From JAADHG01 sp964418645 (GTDB taxonomy: Bacteria > Bacteroidota > Bacteroidia > Flavobacteriales > Flavobacteriaceae), in assembly GCA_964418645.1 (NCBI GenBank), contig CAYQME010000017.1:1-41719 (forward strand): a stretch of 41,719 bases of DNA. The letters are read 5' to 3'. The stretch's first letter is position 1; every line of letters begins with the position of its first letter. A model generated the notes under the pieces. It searched no databases. It had not been told where the DNA came from and saw only the letters and a program-made list of their open reading frames with translations. The position numbers and the translations under genes are program-made. Shown here piece by piece: positions 1 to 9,833 of the stretch.

Positions 1-31
1 TTAATAAATCAAAATTTAAACCACGCAAATA

Positions 32-364
32 ATGGCAAAAACAATAACTTCAAAAATAGAGCTTAATGTAGCACTTGACGAGAATCGTGTGCCGGAAAAA
101 TTATCATGGACAGCACCAGATGGAGGTATAAATAATGCCGAAGCTAAAGCAATGCTACTCTCCGTTTGGGATCATAAAGCGCAGGAGGCTTTGCGAGTAG
201 ATTTGTGGACTAAAGATATGCCTGTTCATGAAATGAAAGTGTTTTTTCACCAAACGCTAGTTGCCATGAGTGATACTTTTTATCGCGCCACTCAAGACGA
301 AAAAATGACGGCTACTATGAAAGATTTCTGTGATTATTTTGCTGAGAAATTAGAGTTGAAGTGA
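32..364 (+). CDS. gldC: Gliding motility protein GldC
   Basis: This 110-residue soluble protein matches GldC in length and overall sequence. It starts MAKTITSKIELNV and has the conserved central stretch around WTAPDGG, then a helical C-terminus. In gliding flavobacteria GldC is a small protein usually encoded just downstream of the lipoprotein gene gldB; here the window begins too late to show gldB. It has no signal peptide or membrane segment, so a cytoplasmic location is likely. Its biochemical role is not established; in Flavobacterium johnsoniae it supports efficient gliding. The family call rests on recognition of the sequence, without an alignment. Confidence 0.87.
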   Translation: MAKTITSKIELNVALDENRVPEKLSWTAPDGGINNAEAKAMLLSVWDHKAQEALRVDLWTKDMPVHEMKVFFHQTLVAMSDTFYRATQDEKMTATMKDFCDYFAEKLELK

Positions 365-467
365 TTAATTATTTAAATTATTAAAATTTCGTAATTCTTA
401 CTTTACACTTGTATAATATTCTAGATATAATTGTTTTTTTAACTCAGTGCTTTGTTACGCATAGTTT

Positions 468-1172
468 TCATTTAGTTATTATTTTCGATTCTGATTCTTC
501 CTTCACAAAATATTTAATGTGAATTAATAATAAAATAGGGACTAAAACCAATCCTAAAGCAAAGTTTAAAAAAGAAGTCCAACCAGATAATTCATTTCCT
601 CCTTGAGAAATTAATACTAATTCTCCCAAAGGACCTTTTGAAAAAAGCGTATTATGAATAAAATTCCAACCAAGATGAAATCCCAAAGGCAGCATTATTG
701 ATTTTGTTTTTGCAAAAGCCCACGCCCAAGCATATCCCATTAATCCAGTTCCTACAAATACTAAAATCATAGCCACAATATTTCCTAAAACTCCGAAAGA
801 AAACCAATGATAAATTCCAAACGCCATAGCGGAAATCAGAATGGCTTTATTAGCACTAATTTTTTGAACTAAAATGTAGAGTATTGCTCCTCGAAAAATT
901 AATTCTTCAGTTAGAACAGATTTAAAGTCCCACCAAAATGATTTTAGAACGATTAGATTTGTTGTCTGTTCATTAAAAACCCAATGCGATGATTTTAGTA
1001 ATGATTCAGAATATTGAACAATAGCACAAAGTATTGCTGTAATCAAGAATCCTATTAAGAATTGTTTTAATCTTTTAAGAATTGGTAGAAACCCTAAGGA
1101 TAGAATGCTTTTCTTTTCAATTAAGAATAATAATAACCAAGAAATTGCAAGAGCAATAATAATTCCTATCAT
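468..1172 (-). CDS. CPBP-family intramembrane glutamic protease
   Basis: A 234-residue multi-pass membrane protein with the CPBP (CAAX protease / bacteriocin-processing) signature. Motif 1 is EEXXXR (E89, E90, R94 in TEELIFRGA), motif 2 has a histidine at about H122 (FGIYHW), and motif 3 has H166 (GFHLGWNF). These residues form the catalytic site of Rce1-like intramembrane glutamic proteases. In bacteria the substrates are mostly unknown. It is a single gene read convergently towards gldC. The upstream gap of about 140 bases is shared with the divergent aminotransferase-fold gene. Confidence 0.85.
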   Translation of the reverse strand: MIGIIIALAISWLLLFLIEKKSILSLGFLPILKRLKQFLIGFLITAILCAIVQYSESLLKSSHWVFNEQTTNLIVLKSFWWDFKSVLTEELIFRGAILYILVQKISANKAILISAMAFGIYHWFSFGVLGNIVAMILVFVGTGLMGYAWAWAFAKTKSIMLPLGFHLGWNFIHNTLFSKGPLGELVLISQGGNELSGWTSFLNFALGLVLVPILLLIHIKYFVKEESESKIITK

Positions 1173-1310
1173 TTATTTTGGGTTTAAATTATGCTTAACT
1201 AGCTGTAGCCAAACAAATATAACAGTTTATTGATTAACAGTTTTGGATAAATAAATTATGCATCACAAAATTTATTTAGATTAAGTATCTTTATACAAAC
1301 ACCGATCAAG

Positions 1311-2573
1311 ATGGATAAAAGAGACTTTATTAAAAAACTAAGCCTAGCTACTTTAGCAGCACCATTATCTGCAAGGGCTTTGAATAATTGGCTTATTGAG
1401 TTTGAACATTTGCCTATTGACACATTGTCAACTACTGAGGATTTTTGGTTAAAAGTGCGGCAAGATTACAAACTAAAACCAGATTATATTAATCTGGAAA
1501 GTGGCTATTATAATATTATGCCTACATCAACATTAAATGCGTTACAGGAAAATATTAAAATGGTAAACTATGAAGGCTCTTATTACATGCGTACAGTACA
1601 ATGGGATAATAAAATGCGCATGACAGAAAAGCTAGCTAAAGTTATAGGTTGTACCTCAAAAAATGTAATTATTACCAGAAATACTACGGAATCTCTAGAT
1701 ATGATTATTAAGGGATTCCCATGGGAAAAAGGAGATGAAGCTATTTTTGCAAAACAAGATTATGGAGCCATGAAAAATATGTTTGCTCAAGTTTCCAAAC
1801 GTTATGATATGGTTAATACTATAGTTTCTGTGCCTAATCATCCAACATCAGATGAAGAGATAGTTAACCTATACGCCAATGCCATAACACCAAACACAAA
1901 GTTACTCATGGTATGTCACATGATAAACATTACTGGACATATTTTACCAATTAAGAAAATATGCCAAATGGCACATAAAAAAGGCGTACAAGTTATGGTT
2001 GATGGAGCGCATTGTGTTGGGCATTTTGAGTTTAATATAGAAGATCTAGAGTGCGATTATTATGGTTCAAGTTTGCACAAGTGGTTAGCGGTTCCGTTGG
2101 GTACTGGCATGTTGTATGTTAAAGATGCGCATATAGATAAAGTATGGCCAATTTTTGCAGAATCTAAGCGTGAAGAAAATGATATATCTAGACTAAACCA
2201 TACAGGAACACATCCTGTATATCACGATTTATGCATTGAAAATGCCATTGATTATTATAATATGCTTGGTGGAGAACGTAAAGAAGCGCGATTACGCTAT
2301 CTGCAAGAATATTGGTCGTCTAAAGTTAGAGATATTCCAAATATTGTGGTAAACACACCTAAGGCATCACATAGAGCTTGTGGTATTGCTAATGTAGGTA
2401 TAAAAAATATGAAGCCATCGGTATTAGCAAAGCGCTTAATGGATGAGTATAACATATTTACTGTGGCTATTGATTATGCCAATGTAAAGGGCTGTCGTAT
2501 TACGCCAAATGTATTTACAATCACTAAAGAGTTGGATGTGTTTGTGAATGCGTTAAAGGAAATGGCATCTTAA
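1311..2573 (+). CDS. PLP-dependent class V aminotransferase-fold protein, probably Tat-exported
   Basis: This 420-residue protein has the fold of class V aminotransferases, in the isopenicillin N epimerase / cysteine desulfurase-like group. The PLP-binding aspartate is probably D231 (MVDGAHCVGH) and the Schiff-base lysine K257 (GSSLHKWLAVP). The N-terminus (DKRDFIKKLSLATLAAPLSA) resembles a twin-arginine signal with a KR in place of RR, which suggests export folded with its cofactor. The reaction cannot be told from the sequence. It is transcribed alone; the upstream gap is shared with the divergent CPBP gene, and a weak TATCTTTA lies at 1286-1293 without a clear -33 box. Confidence 0.8.
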   Translation: MDKRDFIKKLSLATLAAPLSARALNNWLIEFEHLPIDTLSTTEDFWLKVRQDYKLKPDYINLESGYYNIMPTSTLNALQENIKMVNYEGSYYMRTVQWDNKMRMTEKLAKVIGCTSKNVIITRNTTESLDMIIKGFPWEKGDEAIFAKQDYGAMKNMFAQVSKRYDMVNTIVSVPNHPTSDEEIVNLYANAITPNTKLLMVCHMINITGHILPIKKICQMAHKKGVQVMVDGAHCVGHFEFNIEDLECDYYGSSLHKWLAVPLGTGMLYVKDAHIDKVWPIFAESKREENDISRLNHTGTHPVYHDLCIENAIDYYNMLGGERKEARLRYLQEYWSSKVRDIPNIVVNTPKASHRACGIANVGIKNMKPSVLAKRLMDEYNIFTVAIDYANVKGCRITPNVFTITKELDVFVNALKEMAS

Positions 2574-2576
2574 GAA

Positions 2577-3857
2577 TTACCATTCATTAATTCGGTTAGA
2601 ATCTAATTTAATAAAGATAAAAAGAAGCAAGGTAAAGCCCCATAATCCTGAGCCACCATAACTAAAAAAGGGCAATGGGATGCCAATGGTTGGTATTAGG
2701 CCCATAACCATGCCTATATTAATCATAAAATGAAAGAATAATATAGAAGCTACACAATAACCAAAAATGCGACTAAATTGCGATTTTTGTAATTCGGCAA
2801 GATAGAGTATCCTAATTAAGAGTAGTACAAACAAGAGCACTACAAAACTACTTCCTAAAAAGCCCCATTCTTCTCCAACTGTACTAAAAATATAATCGGT
2901 ATGTTGTTCAGGTACAAATTTACCTATGGTTCTAGTGCCTTCTAAAAAGCCTTTCCCGGTTAAACGTCCAGAGCGAATTGCCTTTTCAGATTCATTTAAG
3001 TTGTACAAAATAGTTTTTTTCATTTGTTCCAACTTTGCAGGATCTTTTTCAAGGCTTAACCATAAACTAATCCTATCTTGTTGATGGGGTTGCAATACTT
3101 TGTTGTAAAAAAATTTTACACCAAAAGCAAAGCCAATACAAATAAGGGCTAAAAAAATAGGCTGAAGGATAGATTTCCGTTTCTTTTTAAGAAAGAAATG
3201 GTGACCAAACAGTATTAGAGTGATAGCAATAGATGTAGTTAACAACGAAAATTTTAAAGATAAAACAGCAATAATCAAAATAGCTAAACCAATAAATAAA
3301 TAAATTTGTGGGATACCTTCCCTATAAAACACAAAAAAGAAAGACGCATATACAATAGTACTTCCAGCATCGTTTTGAAGCATGATTAGTATGGCAGGGA
3401 CTAAAATAATTAATACTGTTTTTAACTGGTCTTTTATAGTATGAATATTGGTTTGTAAATCGCTTATATATTTGGCTACTGCCAAGGATGTAGCAACTTT
3501 TGCAAATTCACTGGGTTGGATAGTCATACTTCCAATAGCATACCAAGAGGTTGCGCCATTTACATTTTTTCCGAAAATAAATAGGCCTAAGAGAGACAAT
3601 ATCGAGACTAAATAAATGATGCTTGCAAAACGTTCGTAAAACTTGGCCTCTATAGAAAATATTAAGATGATTAATGCTACTGAAAAAAGGATAAAAACAA
3701 GTTGTTTACCATAAGGTTGACTCATGTCAAAGTAACTAATAACGTCTCCAGAAAGTGAGGCAGATAATATGTTTAACCAACCAAAACCAACAAGCAACAT
3801 AAAGAGAGTGATGCTAATCCAATCTACTTTAAAACCTCTATTTCTGTTTAAATACAT
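2577..3857 (-). CDS. rodA: Rod shape-determining protein RodA (SEDS peptidoglycan glycosyltransferase)
   Basis: A 426-residue polytopic membrane protein of the SEDS family (RodA/FtsW/SpoVE). RodA polymerises lipid II into glycan strands during side-wall growth, together with the class B penicillin-binding protein PBP2. Visible signatures are TIQPSEFAKV in the first third and SYGGSGLWGF near the C-terminus. It is the last gene of the mre cluster, and its ATG overlaps the stop codon of mrdA by one base, so translation is probably coupled. It ends three bases from the convergent aminotransferase-fold gene, with no obvious hairpin between them. Confidence 0.93.
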   Translation of the reverse strand: MYLNRNRGFKVDWISITLFMLLVGFGWLNILSASLSGDVISYFDMSQPYGKQLVFILFSVALIILIFSIEAKFYERFASIIYLVSILSLLGLFIFGKNVNGATSWYAIGSMTIQPSEFAKVATSLAVAKYISDLQTNIHTIKDQLKTVLIILVPAILIMLQNDAGSTIVYASFFFVFYREGIPQIYLFIGLAILIIAVLSLKFSLLTTSIAITLILFGHHFFLKKKRKSILQPIFLALICIGFAFGVKFFYNKVLQPHQQDRISLWLSLEKDPAKLEQMKKTILYNLNESEKAIRSGRLTGKGFLEGTRTIGKFVPEQHTDYIFSTVGEEWGFLGSSFVVLLFVLLLIRILYLAELQKSQFSRIFGYCVASILFFHFMINIGMVMGLIPTIGIPLPFFSYGGSGLWGFTLLLFIFIKLDSNRINEW

Positions 3858-5719
3858 TATTGGTTAATCTTAAAAGGTTGTCCGCTATATGGTTTTAGGT
3901 ATTCTTCTTCAAGACTTTTATTTAATACCAATTGCTCCATTTGTTTTAAAGTTACGTCGCCTTTAAGGTACTTTTCTATCATTAAACTAGCAATACGTCC
4001 AGCCCAACGGGCTCCATAATATCCATTTTCAACTAAAACAGCAAGTGCTATTTTTGGGTTGTCTTTTGGTGCGAAAGCTATAAATATGGAGTGATCTGTA
4101 AGTTGCGTTCTAACACCATTAATTTTTGTAAAATTTTCGGCAGTACCTGTTTTTCCACAAACATCTATACCCGGAACTTTTAAAAACCAAGCAGTTCCAC
4201 CAGTATTATAAACATCGTTAAGCCCTTGAATAACGGGTTCAAAATATTGTTTATCAATAGTTGTTTGATGCGGTGTCTTATATTTACTAGGAATTGTATC
4301 ACCTTCAATATCTTTAATAATATGTGGTGTGTAATAATAACCTCGGTTAGCTATAGCTGCCATCATATTTGCCAATTGAATAGGGGTTACTAAAATTTCT
4401 CCTTGCCCAATGGCATTTGAAATATTAGTAGTAGCTCGCCATTTAAAAGCGGGATACATTCTGTCGTAATAGGCACCATCAGGTATATTACCTTTTTTTC
4501 CAACGGATAAATCATTATTTAAGTAGTCTCCAAGACCGAAACTTTTAATATGTTTACTCCATACATCCATAGCATGACTCGCATCGCTATATTTATCGAT
4601 GGTTTTTCTATATACAGTTGCAAAATAAGAATTACATGAATGAGAAATTCCTGTATTTAAGTTTCGTTTACCTCCACCACAATGGCAATGCATTGTTCGC
4701 TTGCCACCATAATGATATTCACTAGTACACATAACTGTAGTGTTTTCATCGATAACACCTTCTTGAAGCCCAACTAAAGCAATTAATGATTTAAATGGAG
4801 ATCCAGGTTCGTGCATACGCAACAAACCTTTGTCAATTAATGGTAAATGTATAGAGTCGTTATATAGTTTGGTGTAGTTTGCTGAACGTTTCCTGCCTAC
4901 TAATAGATTAGGGTTATAAGATGGAGCCGATACTAAACTTAATATTTCTCCTGTGCTAGGTTCAATAGCTACAATACCTCCCATTTTGTTTTGCATTAAA
5001 AGTTCGCCATAAGCTTGAAGATCTTCATCAATAGTGATTGTTATGTCTTCTCCAGCTGTTGGAATAGTGTCTCTACTTCCGCTTTTGTAAGGACCAATAT
5101 CACGATTAAATCGATTTTTCTGAATAAATTTCACGCCTTTTATGCCACGTAAAATATTTTCATAAGATTTTTCAACACCCTGTTTCCCTATAAGGTCTCC
5201 CATTTTGTAGTAAGGATCTGCATTTATCTCTCTATGATTCGCTTCAGCAATAAACCCCAAAACATTAGCTCCAATTGATGTTTGATAATCACGCAAAGAA
5301 CGTTTTTGTATATAAAACCCTTTGTACTTGCGCATTTTTTCTGAAAGGAAAGCATAATCTTCTTTTGATAAATGTGCTAAAAAAACAGAAGGTAGTCTAG
5401 GGGAATAGTGATACGCTTTGTTATAGGATTTTTTAAAACCTTCTTTTGTAATTTTTAGTAAAGAAGTAAACTCTAAGGTGTCTAAAGGTTCTACTTCTCT
5501 AGGAATTATCATCACGTCATAGGAGGGTTGATTGGCAACTAGTAATTTACCATTTCTATCGTATACATAACCGCGTTTTGGATAATAGAATACTTTTCGT
5601 ATGGCATTATCTTCATAGATATTATAGTCTTTACTTGAATAGACTTGAAGGTAAAATAACCTTGTAATAAAAGTAATTCCTACTATAATTATAATTGAAA
5701 AGAGTAATAGTTTTCTCAT
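3857..5719 (-). CDS. mrdA: Penicillin-binding protein 2 (peptidoglycan transpeptidase)
   Basis: A 620-residue class B PBP with one N-terminal membrane anchor, a PBP dimerisation domain and a C-terminal transpeptidase domain. The active-site motifs are SxxK at S307-K310 (GSPFK), SxN at S361-N363 (SCN) and KTG at K523-G525. It crosslinks the glycan made by RodA in the elongation complex. Between the first two motifs is a Cys/His-rich patch (C331, H336, H344, C345, H346, C347); a zinc site in the corresponding region has been described in some Gram-negative PBP2 proteins. The gene overlaps mreD by four bases and rodA by one. Confidence 0.93.
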   Translation of the reverse strand: MRKLLLFSIIIIVGITFITRLFYLQVYSSKDYNIYEDNAIRKVFYYPKRGYVYDRNGKLLVANQPSYDVMIIPREVEPLDTLEFTSLLKITKEGFKKSYNKAYHYSPRLPSVFLAHLSKEDYAFLSEKMRKYKGFYIQKRSLRDYQTSIGANVLGFIAEANHREINADPYYKMGDLIGKQGVEKSYENILRGIKGVKFIQKNRFNRDIGPYKSGSRDTIPTAGEDITITIDEDLQAYGELLMQNKMGGIVAIEPSTGEILSLVSAPSYNPNLLVGRKRSANYTKLYNDSIHLPLIDKGLLRMHEPGSPFKSLIALVGLQEGVIDENTTVMCTSEYHYGGKRTMHCHCGGGKRNLNTGISHSCNSYFATVYRKTIDKYSDASHAMDVWSKHIKSFGLGDYLNNDLSVGKKGNIPDGAYYDRMYPAFKWRATTNISNAIGQGEILVTPIQLANMMAAIANRGYYYTPHIIKDIEGDTIPSKYKTPHQTTIDKQYFEPVIQGLNDVYNTGGTAWFLKVPGIDVCGKTGTAENFTKINGVRTQLTDHSIFIAFAPKDNPKIALAVLVENGYYGARWAGRIASLMIEKYLKGDVTLKQMEQLVLNKSLEEEYLKPYSGQPFKINQ

Positions 5720-6222
5720 TTATTCTTTCGGCTAAACAATATGGTAATTAAAAGACAAAGTATAATTGTAAAGATACTTGAGAATAACGTTTTTTTTAGG
5801 ATTAAAATTATTTTTGAGCTGTTAAAAATTTCAAGGCTAAATAAAATAAGGTGATGAATAAAAATAATAGCAGAAAAATAAGTAAGTCGTTGCCCAAACT
5901 CTGTGGTGTTAAACTTTATGGTTTGGTAATCGTAAATCGTACCAAATGAAAATTTTAATAGGACAGGGCGAATATAGGCTATAGTAACACAAGCGGCAGC
6001 ATGTACACCTCCGGAATCTAAGAACAAATCTACAGTTAAACCAAGTAAAAAACTCAAAAATATAAACAGTAAACGATTGTTCTTTATAGGGTATAAAATA
6101 ATGAACAATATATATATGTAGGGATTTATATATCCTAAAAAATTGATATTATTAAGTACTAAAACTTGTAATAATATTAAGATAATAAAGCGGGAAATAT
6201 TTATTGTAATAGCATTATTCAT
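5716..6222 (-). CDS. mreD: Rod shape-determining protein MreD
   Basis: A 168-residue, very hydrophobic protein with about five membrane segments. MreD sequences are poorly conserved, so the call leans on its size, hydrophobicity and position between mreC and the PBP2 gene. The segment LTVDLFLDSGGVHAAACV resembles the conserved MreD core. It overlaps mreC by eight bases upstream and mrdA by four bases downstream, indicating one coupled transcript. It acts in the inner membrane as part of the elongation complex. Confidence 0.88.
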   Translation of the reverse strand: MNNAITINISRFIILILLQVLVLNNINFLGYINPYIYILFIILYPIKNNRLLFIFLSFLLGLTVDLFLDSGGVHAAACVTIAYIRPVLLKFSFGTIYDYQTIKFNTTEFGQRLTYFSAIIFIHHLILFSLEIFNSSKIILILKKTLFSSIFTIILCLLITILFSRKNK

Positions 6223-7036
6223 CTAAATTATTTAAAGTAGAAATTTCTTCAGCATCAAGGTTTTCTATAATATAAACATGCCCAACATTGGTCATGTCAT
6301 TAAACAGTTTAATATCTATTTCAAAGTAATTTTCGGTATCATCTATTTTAAAAGCTGAAATTACACCTATGGGAATTCCTTTTGGAAATATAGTGGATAA
6401 TCCACCAGTAATTATCGTATCACCAACGGTTACGGGAGCCTGTTTAGGTAAATCTATAAGTTGCACATATTCTGGTGATTTGCCATTCCAACTCAATGTT
6501 CCAAAGTGGTTGGTTTTTTTAAGTTGTGCATTAACCCTAATATTAGTATTTAACACAGACATTACACGAGCATACTTTTTTGAGGTATTGTCAATAATAC
6601 CAACTATTCCCTTAGAAGTAATAACCCCAAAATCTTGTTTGATGCTATCGCGCTTGCCTTTGTTTATGGTTAAGTAATTATTAGTTGCCGAATAACTATT
6701 TTTATAAACCAAAGCAGTGGCTAATTTATAGCTTGAATTAAAAGTTATGGAGTCCAGATATTCTTCTTTTAGATTGTCTTTTTTAGAGTTAAATATAATA
6801 GCCTTAAGCTTATTGTTTTCTTCCAAAAGAATGGCATTCTCGGTTTTTAAATTAAAATATTCACCGACATTATTTACGGACTCATATATGCCACCTGTTA
6901 AAAAATTAGCAGAATTTATAAATTTACTTTTATGATAAGAATGCGACTGAAACGTTAAAAAAAGGGATGTAGATAGCAACAACAAAAACAAAAGAAAAGT
7001 TTTGTTTCTTAGTATAAAATTTATGATTTGTTGCAT
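6215..7036 (-). CDS. mreC: Rod shape-determining protein MreC
   Basis: A 273-residue protein with a single N-terminal membrane segment (about residues 11-29), then a coiled-coil stretch (about 55-80) and a beta-rich periplasmic domain. This is the normal MreC layout. The motif GDTIITGGLSTIFPKGIPIG near residue 205 is typical of the C-terminal beta domain. MreC is thought to couple cytoplasmic MreB to PBP2-RodA in the periplasm. It lies ten bases downstream of mreB and overlaps mreD. Confidence 0.92.
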   Translation of the reverse strand: MQQIINFILRNKTFLLFLLLLSTSLFLTFQSHSYHKSKFINSANFLTGGIYESVNNVGEYFNLKTENAILLEENNKLKAIIFNSKKDNLKEEYLDSITFNSSYKLATALVYKNSYSATNNYLTINKGKRDSIKQDFGVITSKGIVGIIDNTSKKYARVMSVLNTNIRVNAQLKKTNHFGTLSWNGKSPEYVQLIDLPKQAPVTVGDTIITGGLSTIFPKGIPIGVISAFKIDDTENYFEIDIKLFNDMTNVGHVYIIENLDAEEISTLNNLDE

Positions 7037-7046
7037 GAGTTACACT

Positions 7047-8075
7047 CTATTTTAGCAATACACTTTTATATTTAATGATATTTTTAAGTACAATTCCTGT
7101 ACCTCGTACAACAGCTCTTAAAGGATCTTCGGCAATATAAACAGGTAAGTCTGTTTTTTGAGATAAACGTTTGTCTAGCCCTCTTAACATAGAGCCTCCA
7201 CCAGCAAGATAAATTCCAGTATTATATATATCTGCAGCTAATTCGGGTGGTGTTTGCGATAAAGTTTCCATTACTGCATCTTCAACACGTAATATAGATT
7301 TGTCTAAAGCTTTTGCAATTTCTCTATGAGAGATTTGTACTTGTTTTGGTTTTCCGGTTAGTAAATCACGTCCTTGAACACTCATATCTTCAGGGGGCAG
7401 ATCTAAATCTTCGGTTGCAGCACCAATTTGGATTTTAATTTTTTCAGCTGTTCTATCTCCAACATATAAGTTATGCTGTGTACGCATATAGTAAATAATA
7501 TCGTTTGTAAAGACATCTCCAGCGACTTTAATAGACTTGTCGCATACAATGCCTCCTAAAGCAATAACGGCAATTTCAGTAGTTCCCCCACCTATATCTA
7601 CAATCATGTTTCCTTTAGGTTGCATAATATCTACACCAATACCAATAGCTGCAGCCATGGGTTCAGGAATTAAGTAAACTTCTTTACCGTTAACACGTTC
7701 TGCGGATTCTTTTACAGCGCGCATTTCTACTTCGGTAATTCCAGAAGGAATACAAATGACCATACGAAGTGCAGGAGAAAATAGTTTCTTTTTTAAAGCA
7801 GGAATATTTTTAATAAACATACTTATCATTTGCTCGGAAGCATCAAAATCGGCAATTACCCCATCCTTTAATGGTCTAATTGTTTTAATGTTTTCATGCG
7901 TTTTACCTTGCATTAAGTTGGCTTCTTTACCAACGGCAATTATTTTACCAGAAATTCTATCTCTTGCGACTATCGATGGACTATCTACCACAACTTTATC
8001 GTTGTGTATAATAAGCGTGTTTGCTGTTCCTAAATCTATTGCAATTTCTTCGGTTAAGAAATCAAAAAATCCCAT
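7047..8075 (-). CDS. mreB: Actin-like rod shape protein MreB
   Basis: A 342-residue bacterial actin. The phosphate-binding loops of the ASKHA fold are visible: IDLGTANTLI near residue 14, IVDIGGGTTEIAV near residue 160 and the adenosine loop YLAGGGSMLRGL near residue 290. MreB filaments under the inner membrane organise lateral cell-wall synthesis. It heads the shape cluster mreB-mreC-mreD-mrdA-rodA, with purH 113 bases upstream on the same strand. The ATG at 8075 gives the usual MreB N-terminus (MGFFDFLTEEIAIDLG). Confidence 0.96.
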   Translation of the reverse strand: MGFFDFLTEEIAIDLGTANTLIIHNDKVVVDSPSIVARDRISGKIIAVGKEANLMQGKTHENIKTIRPLKDGVIADFDASEQMISMFIKNIPALKKKLFSPALRMVICIPSGITEVEMRAVKESAERVNGKEVYLIPEPMAAAIGIGVDIMQPKGNMIVDIGGGTTEIAVIALGGIVCDKSIKVAGDVFTNDIIYYMRTQHNLYVGDRTAEKIKIQIGAATEDLDLPPEDMSVQGRDLLTGKPKQVQISHREIAKALDKSILRVEDAVMETLSQTPPELAADIYNTGIYLAGGGSMLRGLDKRLSQKTDLPVYIAEDPLRAVVRGTGIVLKNIIKYKSVLLK

Positions 8076-8188
8076 GTGCTACTTTAAATTATCTGAGGGT
8101 TGTTAATACAAAAATTTGAATAACTGTAAATGTAATAAAATATACGTTATAATTAGGAAAACGGACTTCTAAAAATAAATAGCTTTAG

Positions 8189-9721
8189 TTAGTGTTTAAA
8201 ATGGCGTGTCCCTGTAAATACCATAGCCATCTCATTAGCATTACAATAATCGATGCTTAATTGATCTTTAATAGATCCTCCAGGTTGTATAACGGATGTT
8301 ATTCCAGCATTATCAGCTATCTCTACACAGTCTGGAAACGGAAAAAAAGCATCACTAGCCATAACAGCTCCTTTTAAGTTTAAGTTGAAATATTGTGCTT
8401 TATGTATGGCCTGATTTAAAGCATCAACTCTACTGGTTTGTCCTGTGCCACTTGCACATAATTGTTTGTTCTTTGTTAAAACGATGGTGTTAGATTTTGT
8501 GTGCTTACAAATTTTTGAAGCAAAAATCAAGTCTTCTAATTCAGTTTCAGTCGGTTTGCTGTTTGTTGTATTAGATAGGTTTTCAATAACATCAGTTACA
8601 GTATCTTTATCTTGAACTAAAATTCCATTTAAGCAAGTTCTAACGCTAGATTGAGGCAATTCTATATCATTTAATATTAATAAAATTCTATTCTTCTTTC
8701 CTGTTAAAATAGCTAATGCATCATCATTAAAAGAAGGTGCAATCACTACTTCACAAAACAGCTTATGTATATCTTCTGCTGTCGCTTTATCAATTTTGGT
8801 GTTGCTAATTAAAACGCCTCCAAACGCAGAAACTGGATCTCCAGCCAAAGCATCTATATAAGCCTCATGTAGTGTATGTCTTTGCGCCAAACCACAAGCA
8901 TTATTATGTTTTAATATAGCAAATGTTGGTGCATCATTTTTAAACTCATTCATTAAATTTACTGCAGCATCAACATCTAATAAGTTGTTATAACTTAATT
9001 CTTTGCCATGAAGTTTAGTAAACAATGCATCAAAATCACCAAAGAAAAACCCTTTTTGATGGGGGTTTTCACCATAGCGCAACACTTTACCATTAGTTTC
9101 ACTAATTTTTATAGCAGCTTCTTCATGTTTTTTATTGAAGTAATTAAAAATAGCACTGTCGTAGTGAGAAGAAACATTGAATGATTTTGTTGCAAAACGT
9201 TTCCGATCTTCTAATGAAATATTTCCATTATCTTTTGAAATTAACTCTAAAAATTCTGTATAATTATTCACTGATGATACACAAATCACATCTTTATAAT
9301 TTTTTGCAGCTGCTCTAATAAGCGAAATACCACCAATGTCAATTTTTTCAATAATCTCTTGTTCACTAGCTCCTGAAGACACTGTTTTTTCAAAAGGATA
9401 TAAGTCAACAATTACAGCATCTATTTGTGGAATTTCATATGCAATTAATTCAGCTACATCTTGAGCATTATTTTGACGGTTTAAAATACCGCCAAATATT
9501 TTAGGATGTAATGTTTTTACACGGCCTCCTAATATTGAAGGATACGATGTAATATCCTCGGCAGGAACAACATCAATACCTAAATCGTTTATAAATTTTT
9601 GTGTACCACCTGTAGAATAAATGGTAACACCTTGTTGGTCTAGTTGTTTTACAATAGGTTCTAAGCCATCTTTACTGAAAACTGAAATCAATGCCGATTT
9701 TATCGTTTTGTTGTTGCTCAT
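8189..9721 (-). CDS. purH: Bifunctional AICAR transformylase / IMP cyclohydrolase PurH
   Basis: The last two steps of purine synthesis, formylation of AICAR and ring closure to IMP. The N-terminal MGS-like cyclohydrolase domain starts KTIKSALISVF, with the STGGT motif near residue 41. The C-terminal transformylase domain carries the catalytic Lys-His pair in ILKHNNACGLA. The frame is open up to 9814, but the extra 31 residues do not look like PurH; the ATG at 9721 (MSNNKTIKSAL) gives about 510 residues, the normal family length, so it is chosen here. The gene is read towards mreB and may share its transcript. Confidence 0.94.
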   Translation of the reverse strand: MSNNKTIKSALISVFSKDGLEPIVKQLDQQGVTIYSTGGTQKFINDLGIDVVPAEDITSYPSILGGRVKTLHPKIFGGILNRQNNAQDVAELIAYEIPQIDAVIVDLYPFEKTVSSGASEQEIIEKIDIGGISLIRAAAKNYKDVICVSSVNNYTEFLELISKDNGNISLEDRKRFATKSFNVSSHYDSAIFNYFNKKHEEAAIKISETNGKVLRYGENPHQKGFFFGDFDALFTKLHGKELSYNNLLDVDAAVNLMNEFKNDAPTFAILKHNNACGLAQRHTLHEAYIDALAGDPVSAFGGVLISNTKIDKATAEDIHKLFCEVVIAPSFNDDALAILTGKKNRILLILNDIELPQSSVRTCLNGILVQDKDTVTDVIENLSNTTNSKPTETELEDLIFASKICKHTKSNTIVLTKNKQLCASGTGQTSRVDALNQAIHKAQYFNLNLKGAVMASDAFFPFPDCVEIADNAGITSVIQPGGSIKDQLSIDYCNANEMAMVFTGTRHFKH

Positions 9722-9833
9722 TGTTATGGTGTTGGAATGTGAGTTGTTGTTGACGCAAAAATAACGATATAATAAAGGTTTAATAAATGAAAAAGGTGCT
9801 GATTTTTCAACCAAAAAGAAGAGTTATTAACAA

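Noticed and set aside
9722..9814. N-terminal extension of PurH
   Set aside because: The 31 extra residues do not resemble PurH, and the ATG at 9721 gives the normal length.
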